This document shows, piece by piece, positions 58,524-64,000 of a DNA stretch of 64,000 nucleotides. This stretch comes from UBA3006 sp036746695 (lineage in GTDB: Bacteria > Actinomycetota > Acidimicrobiia > Acidimicrobiales > Ilumatobacteraceae): assembly GCA_036746695.1 (NCBI GenBank), contig DAIODP010000001.1, positions 372,001 to 436,000 on the forward strand, written 5' to 3'. The number at the start of each line of letters is the position of its first letter. The first letter of the stretch is position 1. The position numbers were made by a program, and so were the translations under genes. Under the pieces are notes generated by a model that was not told where the DNA came from, did not search any database, and worked only from the letters and a program-made list of their open reading frames with translations.

Positions 58524-59587
58524 ATCGCTTTCTCCAGTTCTGAGATGAATTGTTGCATTTGTTCGATGGTTCCGATCGTTACGCGAACGCAACCCGGCAA
58601 TTCGTGACTGCGGTTGCGAATCAATATTTCTGCTTCTCGTAACCGGTCAACTATTTCTTGTGCCCTGCCGCCAACATCGATAAGTACAAAGTTTGCATCC
58701 GTTGGAAACTGACGAATACCCAGTCGATTTAACTCGGATACAACAAATGTTCGGGCGGAAATAACTTCCCGGACATACGCATCAACAAACGAGGTATCTT
58801 GCACCGCAGCACTTGCTGCCACCGCCGCCAACACGTTCACGCTGTATGGCGACTGAGCCTTTTTTGCCCACGCAATGTTTTCGGAATTGGAAATCAAACA
58901 TCCACAACGCAAGCCAGCCAGACCGAACGCCTTTGAAAAGGTTCGACTAACGACTAATTGAGGAAATTGAGAGATGAGACTCAGTGCTGAAATACCGGAA
59001 AACTCGACATAGGCCTCATCGACCAGAACCAAGGCATTCGGAGCAGTGCTCAACAGTTGGCGAATTTCGTCCAACGACACTGCGCCGCCGGTGGGATTGT
59101 TGGGGTTGGCAACAAAGATGGCTCGTGTATTTGGGTTGATTGCACCGAGTAAAGCCTCGAGTGGGAACCGCAGATCATCTTCCACGTTGTAGCCCACCTC
59201 GTGCACTTTGACGCCTGCGACTTCTGCGTAGAAGCGATACATGGCGTACGAAGGGTGCAGGATCACTAGTTCGCTACCTGGTTCGATAAAGGTATTCACC
59301 AACACCTGAATTGCTTCATCGGTTCCGTTCGTCAACATGATGTTGTCTTGCGGTACATCCAGAAATGCAGCGACATGGCTGAGTGCTGTGTTGTATTCGG
59401 GATACATCGCCAGGCGGTCACCTGTAAGCGCACTAGTAATTGCCGCCAGCACCGCCGGAGAGCAGCCAATGGTGTTTTCGTTGAAGTCAAGACGCATTGC
59501 ATGTTCGCGACCCTGGGTTGGCGGCGTGTACGGCCGCATCGCCCTCACTGCCTCACGTGGCTGAAGAAACTCATTGTTGTTAACCAT
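58520..59587 (-). CDS. hisC: Histidinol-phosphate aminotransferase
   Basis: A 355-residue fold-type I aminotransferase. The PLP lysine is in VVSRTFSKAFGLAGLRCG (about residue 215), with FVANPNNPTGGAVSLDE and LVDEAYVEFSG upstream and the C-terminal substrate Arg in GCVRVTIGTIEQM. I start at MVNNNEFL (59585-59587), which overlaps the hisD stop by eight bases. Confidence 0.95.
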   Translation of the reverse strand: MVNNNEFLQPREAVRAMRPYTPPTQGREHAMRLDFNENTIGCSPAVLAAITSALTGDRLAMYPEYNTALSHVAAFLDVPQDNIMLTNGTDEAIQVLVNTFIEPGSELVILHPSYAMYRFYAEVAGVKVHEVGYNVEDDLRFPLEALLGAINPNTRAIFVANPNNPTGGAVSLDEIRQLLSTAPNALVLVDEAYVEFSGISALSLISQFPQLVVSRTFSKAFGLAGLRCGCLISNSENIAWAKKAQSPYSVNVLAAVAASAAVQDTSFVDAYVREVISARTFVVSELNRLGIRQFPTDANFVLIDVGGRAQEIVDRLREAEILIRNRSHELPGCVRVTIGTIEQMQQFISELEKAI

Positions 59588-60803
59588 TGAGACGCACCTC
59601 CACACTTCTGGCGTGCGCCTCGAGCCCCTCAGCACGCGCCATGGTGCTTACGGTTGAACCGAGTTCCTGCAGCGCGTCACGCGTCAATCGTTGAGTGGTA
59701 ATTACTTTGACAAAATCGTTGACAGATAGCCCGCCACGAATAGCGGCAACCCCCGACGTGGGCAGTATGTGATTTGGCCCGCTTGCATAATCGCCAGCAG
59801 CTTCAGGGCTGAAAGGCCCGAGGAAGATTGATCCTGCGTTAGTTACGCCAACAACAAGAGTTTCGTCGTAAAGCGAAAGGTGCTCTGGAGCAATGCTGTT
59901 GGAAAGTGCAACGGCATCGTCATCAGAATCGCATAACACGATTGCGCTATTCCTTTCAATTGCTACCCGGGCGACACTGGCCGTTGGAAGGCTTTCCATC
60001 TGTTTTTCCAATGCCTTTTGCACGTCACGAGCAAGATTGATTGACGTGGTAATCAAAATCGCTCGCGCATCCACATCGTGCTCGGCCTGCGCCAGCATGT
60101 CGGCCGCGATCCATACCGGATTGCCATCAGATGCAATGATGACGATTTCACTTGGCCCTGCAACAAAATCAATTGCCACATCGGACGAAACCAACTTTTT
60201 TGCCGCAGCAACGTATGCGTTTCCCGGGCCGACTATCCGCTCGACTCGCGCAATCGATTCAGTGCCGTAGGCCATTGCCGCAATCGCCTGCGCCCCTCCG
60301 ACTTGGAGAATGTGCGTAATTCCAAGACGCGCCGCCAAGCCCAACATTTCACTTGTCGGTTGCGGGCAGGCAATGGTGATCTCGCGCACGCCTGCAACTT
60401 GTGCGGGAATGACCGCCATCAACATGGTGCTCAGCAGTGGATACCGGCCAGCTGGAACGTAAACGCCAACAGCATTGAGCGGCTTGACGATTTGTCCGAG
60501 CACCCGTTCGCCGACAGCCATCGACCATGATTTAACGAGTTGCTCCTGCGCAAAATCTCGAATGTTTATAGAAGCACGGTCTATTGCTTTCTCTAGTTCA
60601 TTCGATATTTTTCCACCTGTCGGCACAGCAAAGGAATCCGATGTGAAACCATCAAACTGCTGAGCATATTTTCGCACCGAGCGATCGCCCCCGAAGCGAA
60701 CGTCGGAAACGATGGGAGCAACAACTTCCAACGCCTCTCGCAGCCGATCATCCTGCCTCAACAACACAGTCGATGCTTCGTCGAGATCAAGCAGGCGAAT
60801 CAT
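59580..60803 (-). CDS. hisD: Histidinol dehydrogenase
   Basis: A 407-residue zinc enzyme carrying out the last two oxidations. Visible motifs are VYVPAGRYPLLSTMLMAVIP, IVGPGNAYVAAAKKLV, LAQAEHDVDARAILIT (base Gln/His region) and SGPNHILPTSGVA. The start overlaps the hisG stop by one base (TGATG). Confidence 0.97.
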   Translation of the reverse strand: MIRLLDLDEASTVLLRQDDRLREALEVVAPIVSDVRFGGDRSVRKYAQQFDGFTSDSFAVPTGGKISNELEKAIDRASINIRDFAQEQLVKSWSMAVGERVLGQIVKPLNAVGVYVPAGRYPLLSTMLMAVIPAQVAGVREITIACPQPTSEMLGLAARLGITHILQVGGAQAIAAMAYGTESIARVERIVGPGNAYVAAAKKLVSSDVAIDFVAGPSEIVIIASDGNPVWIAADMLAQAEHDVDARAILITTSINLARDVQKALEKQMESLPTASVARVAIERNSAIVLCDSDDDAVALSNSIAPEHLSLYDETLVVGVTNAGSIFLGPFSPEAAGDYASGPNHILPTSGVAAIRGGLSVNDFVKVITTQRLTRDALQELGSTVSTMARAEGLEAHARSVEVRLNG

Positions 60804-61672
60804 CAGTTGACAATTTTGTTTAGCGGGTATTCAACGATTCCGGTTGCTCCTGCAGCTTTCAGCCGGGGAATGATCGTTCGGACGGTTGATTCGTCAAGGA
60901 TGGTGTTCAACGCCAGCCAATTGTCATCTGCAAGATTGGAGATGGTCGGCGTCTTCAGCGCAGGAAGCACACGAAGCACGTCCTGCAGGCAGGCCTTCGG
61001 AGTATTCATCATCAGCCCCACCTTGCCCATTGCCGCAATTGCGCCATCGAGCAACATTTTGATGTCAAGCAATTGTTGACGCTTCTCGGCATCTTCCCAC
61101 GAAGTCTTGTTAGCAATCAGTTGGGTGTTGGATTCGAGAACCGTTTCAACAATTCGCAAGTTATTAGCCCGCAACGATGATCCGGTTTCAGTTACCTCGA
61201 CGATTGCGTCTGCAAGCACAGGTGGCTTCACTTCTGTGGCGCCCCAACTGAACTCGACCTTGGCCGTTACGCCATTGCTTGCAAGATAACGCTTTGTTGT
61301 CTCGACTAACTCGGTAGCAATGATCTTTCCTTCCAAATCCTTCACTGAGACAACCGGGGAATTCTCTGGAACCGCCAGCACCCAGCGGACCCGTCCAAAA
61401 CTTTGCTTCGCATAGATCAGGTCGGCAATCGGTTCTACCGTTGCACCAGTCTCTGCTATCCAATCGAGGCCGGTTAGCCCTGCATCAAGGACTCCGTCTT
61501 CGACGTAGCGAGCCATTTCCTGTGCACGAATAAGCATGCACTCGATATTTGGATCATCGATTGCAGGGAAATACGACCTGCTGTTGACTGTGATCTGGAA
61601 ACCCGCCCGACGAAAGAGATCTATCGTCGCGTTTTCCAGGCTTCCCTTTGGAATACCAAGCTTGAGTGTCAT
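60803..61672 (-). CDS. hisG: ATP phosphoribosyltransferase, long form
   Basis: The first enzyme of histidine synthesis. From MTLKLGIPKGS (61672) it has 289 residues, the long form with a C-terminal regulatory ACT-like domain (about 205-289) that gives feedback inhibition by histidine, so no separate HisZ is needed. Core motifs include DAGLTGLDWIAETGA and IVEVTETGSSLRANNLRIV. The start overlaps the hisI stop (ATGA). Confidence 0.96.
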   Translation of the reverse strand: MTLKLGIPKGSLENATIDLFRRAGFQITVNSRSYFPAIDDPNIECMLIRAQEMARYVEDGVLDAGLTGLDWIAETGATVEPIADLIYAKQSFGRVRWVLAVPENSPVVSVKDLEGKIIATELVETTKRYLASNGVTAKVEFSWGATEVKPPVLADAIVEVTETGSSLRANNLRIVETVLESNTQLIANKTSWEDAEKRQQLLDIKMLLDGAIAAMGKVGLMMNTPKACLQDVLRVLPALKTPTISNLADDNWLALNTILDESTVRTIIPRLKAAGATGIVEYPLNKIVN

Positions 61673-62070
61673 TGTGCTCCTCCGTATACGTCGTTTGGTG
61701 AAAATGTTTTTTCGGCCGTTGTTGACCATTCATTGCCCTGTCGTGTTCTAAAAAAACAGCTGGCATATCCTTCGTGACAAACCCCTGGGCCATTTGCAAT
61801 CACTTCAATAACCAAGGCGTCTCTGTCGCAATCCGTACGCAGGTTGACCACCTGCAGCGTGTGTCCCGACGATTCGCCCTTCAGCCACAACTTGTCGCGT
61901 GAACGGCTGTAAAAAACCACGAAGCCTGTTGATATTGTTTGCGCGTACGCCTGCTCATTCATGAAACCGACCATCAGTACTTCCTTGGACACGGAATCTT
62001 GAATAACTGCAGCAACGAGACCTTCGAGTTTGCTGAAATCCAGTTCGCTATCGGTGTTTACATTCATCAT
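61669..62070 (-). CDS. hisI: Phosphoribosyl-AMP cyclohydrolase
   Basis: A 133-residue zinc hydrolase opening the purine ring of PR-AMP. The metal-binding region NLRTDCDRDALVIEV and the cysteine motif PGVCHEGYASCFFR are intact. The HisE pyrophosphohydrolase domain is not fused and no hisE gene is in the cluster. It is the first structural gene of the operon, 31 bases after the leader terminator. Confidence 0.96.
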   Translation of the reverse strand: MMNVNTDSELDFSKLEGLVAAVIQDSVSKEVLMVGFMNEQAYAQTISTGFVVFYSRSRDKLWLKGESSGHTLQVVNLRTDCDRDALVIEVIANGPGVCHEGYASCFFRTRQGNEWSTTAEKTFSPNDVYGGAQ

Positions 62071-62101
62071 TTTGGCCTTTGTTTTAGGTGAATTTGGACA
62101 T

Positions 62102-62129
62102 AAAAAAACCCGCCGGTGAAACCGACGGG
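62102..62129 (-). terminator. his operon leader terminator (attenuator)
   Basis: On the minus strand, CCCGTCGGT (62129-62121) and ACCGGCGGG (62117-62109) form a 9-bp stem (one G-U) with loop TTC, followed by seven T residues. It lies between the His-rich leader peptide and hisI, where a terminator makes sense only as an attenuator. Confidence 0.92.
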
Positions 62130-62176
62130 CTCTGAGCAGTTTGGAGAAACTGGGTGCGTTACAGATGAGCCCGTCG
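62123..62176 (-). promoter_or_regulatory. his leader antiterminator
   Basis: On the minus strand, CGACGGGCTC (62176-62167, inside the last codons of the leader peptide) is a perfect complement of GAGCCCGTCG (62132-62123), which is the upstream arm of the terminator. Between them lies a small hairpin CAGTTT-CTCC-AAACTG (62152-62137). Ribosome stalling at the His codons would leave the first arm free and favour antitermination; a ribosome at the stop codon would cover it and allow termination. Confidence 0.85.
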
Positions 62177-62221
62177 TGTCACGTGATGCACGTGATGGTG
62201 GGCGACATGTGTAATCAACAT
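62159..62221 (-). CDS. hisL: his operon leader peptide
   Basis: A 20-codon frame from the ATG at 62219-62221 to the TAA at 62159-62161 encodes MLITHVAHHHVHHVTRRAHL, with seven histidines, five of them in the run HHHVHH. This is the classic sensor of charged tRNA-His. It is too short for standard gene callers. The start lies only about four bases after the predicted transcription start, so it is nearly leaderless. Confidence 0.88.
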   Translation of the reverse strand: MLITHVAHHHVHHVTRRAHL

Positions 62222-62231
62222 CTGAAGACGC

Positions 62232-62260
62232 ACCCTAATGGCACGGTGAACGTAACACAA
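62232..62260 (-). promoter_or_regulatory. Predicted his operon promoter
   Basis: On the minus strand TTGTGT (62260-62255) is separated by 17 bases from TAGGGT (62237-62232), a reasonable actinobacterial -35/-10 pair. It would start transcription near 62225, just ahead of the leader peptide. The upstream gene's stop codon is only eleven bases further away. Confidence 0.55.
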
Positions 62261-62270
62261 CCCGTGATTA

Positions 62271-63476
62271 CTAGAGCAGCGTGGCTGGTAATGCGCTCAT
62301 CTCGAGGTGCAATTCGGAGCCCGTATAGGGGTGCGCAAGTGCTACTTCTTCATTGAGTTCGATACCAAGACCGGGCTCGGTTGACGGGATAATGAAACCA
62401 TTTTCGAACTTGATCGACGTCTTGACGACTTGAGCATGAAAGCCTTGCCATCCCTGAATCGTCTCAAGTATCAAGAAGTTTGGTGAGCACGTCGCCAACT
62501 GAATGTTTGCCGCAGCAACAACTGGGCCACAATACAGATGCGGCGCGATTTGAGCGTGGTACACCTCGGCCATTGAAGCAATTTTCTTGCCCTCGAGCAA
62601 CCCTCCACAACGACCGAGATTGGGTTGCAAAATTGAAGCAGCACCGTGCTTGAGCAGTTGATGAAACTCGTACTTTGTTGTCAGTCGCTCACCTGCCGAA
62701 ATGGGAATGCTGGTTGCCCGAGCAACTTTGGCGATCTCTTCCGGAGAATCTGGCGGTACTGGCTCTTCAAACCACAGCGGGTCGTATTTCTCTAATTGCT
62801 TTGCAAGACGGATTGCACCCGACGCACTGAACTGACCATGCGTTCCAAACAAAATGTCTGCACGTGTGCCAATCGCTTCGCGTACCGCGCGCACCATTTT
62901 CACCGACAGATCGATTGCATGAAGCGCAGGTTGGCGACCATCGAACACCGAGTAACGACCAGCCGGATCAAACTTCACACCAGTGAAGCCCCGCTCCACT
63001 TCACGCACTGCGGCTTCTGCCGCTGCGGCTGGGTCGCTGTAAACAGGATCGTCCGCATACACGTCGACGCCTACCGGTGGATACAAGTAGGTATAAGCGC
63101 GCAACTTTTCGTGCACTCGCCCACCGAGTAATTCATAGACGGGCTTGCCTGTTTCTTTGCCACAGATATCCCACATGGCCATCTCTAAACCGCTGACGAT
63201 TCCCCCAGTGGTGAGATCTGGGCGAAGTGAATAGCCCCGCCCGTACACATTCCTCCACATCATTTCGATATGAAAAGGATCGTGACCGATGACGTGACGT
63301 TGCGCTACCTCTTCGATCATTTTGGCAACAAGATGTGGTGAGTACGTTGCCGTATACACCTCGCCGATGCCGGTGACGCCCGAGTCGGTTGTCAGCTTGA
63401 CGAAAATAAAATACCGACCGCCAAATCGCGGAGGTGGGTTACCCACCACAAAGGTTTTGACGTCGGTGACAAGCAT
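62271..63476 (-). CDS. Enolase-superfamily sugar-acid dehydratase (mandelate racemase/muconate lactonizing family)
   Basis: A 401-residue TIM-barrel enzyme. The N-terminal capping domain is followed by GVKFDPAGRYSVFDGRQPA (about residue 170), DILFGTHGQFS (metal/His), DPLWFEEPVPPDSPEE and PISAGERLTTKYEF with the second and third metal acids, and the LQPNLGRCGG segment. The pattern is near galactonate or gluconate-type dehydratases; the exact sugar acid is unknown. It starts one base after the stop of the alcohol dehydrogenase gene, so both probably serve one catabolic route. Confidence 0.85.
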   Translation of the reverse strand: MLVTDVKTFVVGNPPPRFGGRYFIFVKLTTDSGVTGIGEVYTATYSPHLVAKMIEEVAQRHVIGHDPFHIEMMWRNVYGRGYSLRPDLTTGGIVSGLEMAMWDICGKETGKPVYELLGGRVHEKLRAYTYLYPPVGVDVYADDPVYSDPAAAAEAAVREVERGFTGVKFDPAGRYSVFDGRQPALHAIDLSVKMVRAVREAIGTRADILFGTHGQFSASGAIRLAKQLEKYDPLWFEEPVPPDSPEEIAKVARATSIPISAGERLTTKYEFHQLLKHGAASILQPNLGRCGGLLEGKKIASMAEVYHAQIAPHLYCGPVVAAANIQLATCSPNFLILETIQGWQGFHAQVVKTSIKFENGFIIPSTEPGLGIELNEEVALAHPYTGSELHLEMSALPATLL

Positions 63477-63477
63477 G

Positions 63478-64000
63478 TTAGAAAACGATCACGTTTCGAA
63501 GAGCTTCGCCGCGCTTAACTGCGTCGATTGCTTCGTTGATTGCCTCGATTGGATATCTCTTGGTGACCAACTCATCCAATTTGACACGGCCTTGGCCGTA
63601 CAGATCAACAAGATTTGGAATATCAACTTGAATACGGGCTGAACCCATCTTGGATCCAAGAATGTTTTGGCTGTAAGCCGCCATTGTGCCTGGGTCGATC
63701 TCAGACATCACTCCGCTTGCTGGCATGCCAACCAAGACAACCGAACCACCCTTGCCGAGCATGCCGTACGACGAGTCAAATGCCGATTTCACACCAACTG
63801 TGACGAATACATAGTCGGCGCCGCGACCATCAGTGATCTCAAGCACACGCTCGGCCACGTTTTCCGTTTTGGAGTTGATTCCGTGCGTTGCACCGAAGCC
63901 CTTCGCCGCCTCAATCTTATTATCGGCAATATCAATTGCAATAACCGAGCGCGCACCGCTGACATGGGCACCCTGAATTGCATTAAGCCCGACGCCACCC
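63478..64000 (-). CDS. Zinc-type medium-chain alcohol dehydrogenase (C-terminal part, runs off the right edge)
   Basis: The 173 visible C-terminal residues of an MDR dehydrogenase. The partial nucleotide-binding domain reads GVGLNAIQGAHVSGARSVIA with the acidic end of beta-2 (AIDIADNKIEAAKGFGATH), then GADYVFVTVG, GSVVLVGMPA and the C-terminal RYPIEAINEAIDAVKRGEAL. An aspartate after the Rossmann beta-2 strand suggests NAD rather than NADP. The zinc sites are beyond the window. It is upstream of, and almost overlaps, the sugar-acid dehydratase gene. Confidence 0.88.
   Translation of the reverse strand, partial: GGVGLNAIQGAHVSGARSVIAIDIADNKIEAAKGFGATHGINSKTENVAERVLEITDGRGADYVFVTVGVKSAFDSSYGMLGKGGSVVLVGMPASGVMSEIDPGTMAAYSQNILGSKMGSARIQVDIPNLVDLYGQGRVKLDELVTKRYPIEAINEAIDAVKRGEALRNVIVF

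Noticed and set aside
1..64000. CRISPR arrays, insertion sequences, prophage genes or replication origin
   Set aside because: No regularly spaced repeats, transposase, phage structural genes or DnaA-box clusters were seen by reading; the only recombinase is the housekeeping Xer protein.

Overview
The window is a gene-dense bacterial chromosome segment of moderate GC. It looks like an actinomycete in the broad sense (Actinomycetota), perhaps an Acidimicrobiia-like lineage. The phylum call rests on a mycothiol-type nitroreductase homologue (Rv2466c family), an F420-type luciferase-like oxidoreductase, a Mec/CysM locus followed by murI, rph and rdgB as in Mycobacterium tuberculosis, a FurA-KatG pair, and a WhiG-type sigma factor next to rpsB. 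The class-level guess is inference. No insertion sequence, prophage or CRISPR array was seen, and almost all of the sequence is core housekeeping DNA.

Layout. 1-6.8 kb: the edge of comEA, a thioredoxin/TPR co-chaperone, then a plus-strand run (phosphotransferase, PAC2 protein, IclR regulator, F420-type oxidoreductase), a histone-deacetylase-like amidohydrolase and the Rv2466c homologue. 6.8-11.5 kb: rimP-nusA-infB behind a leader with a candidate attenuator. 11.6-15.2 kb: proS, manA and a secreted SGNH hydrolase. 15.2-28.2 kb: a long minus-strand block, in transcription order comM-dprA-xer-whiG-(M23-like)-rpsB-tsf-pyrH-frr-cdsA-dxr-rseP-ispG, joining DNA processing, translation, phospholipid synthesis and the MEP isoprenoid pathway. 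28.2-33.3 kb: a lipoprotein, clpP, two tandem fold-type II PLP enzymes, an unusual tRNA and a D-threonine-aldolase-like enzyme. 33.3-37.8 kb: rdgB, rph, murI, an EamA transporter, cysM and mec, with no cysO between cysM and mec. 37.8-43.5 kb: smpB, furA-katG, the tmRNA gene ssrA and a membrane acyltransferase. 43.5-50.3 kb: a CaCA antiporter and a seven-gene Mrp cation/proton antiporter operon. 50.4-53.2 kb: an AruH/AruI-like arginine transamination pair. 53.2-55.9 kb: small proteins, an MFS transporter and a VIT1-type metal transporter. 55.9-62.3 kb: a compact his operon, hisI-G-D-C-B-H-F-A, controlled by a legible leader-peptide attenuator. 62.3-64 kb: an enolase-superfamily sugar-acid dehydratase and the 3' part of a zinc-type alcohol dehydrogenase.

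The most interesting signals are: (i) the his leader, a 20-residue peptide with seven histidines plus a perfect 10-bp antiterminator and a terminator; (ii) a class I tRNA with a UAG (leucine-type) anticodon whose encoded CCA shares its last base with the ATG of the next gene; (iii) a terminator/antiterminator candidate ahead of rimP-nusA-infB; (iv) loss of the sulfur carrier gene cysO from a conserved locus; and (v) active-site changes in the Rv2466c homologue and in the M23-like protein. Coding density is so high that no gene-free stretch exceeds 300 bases apart from the tmRNA region.
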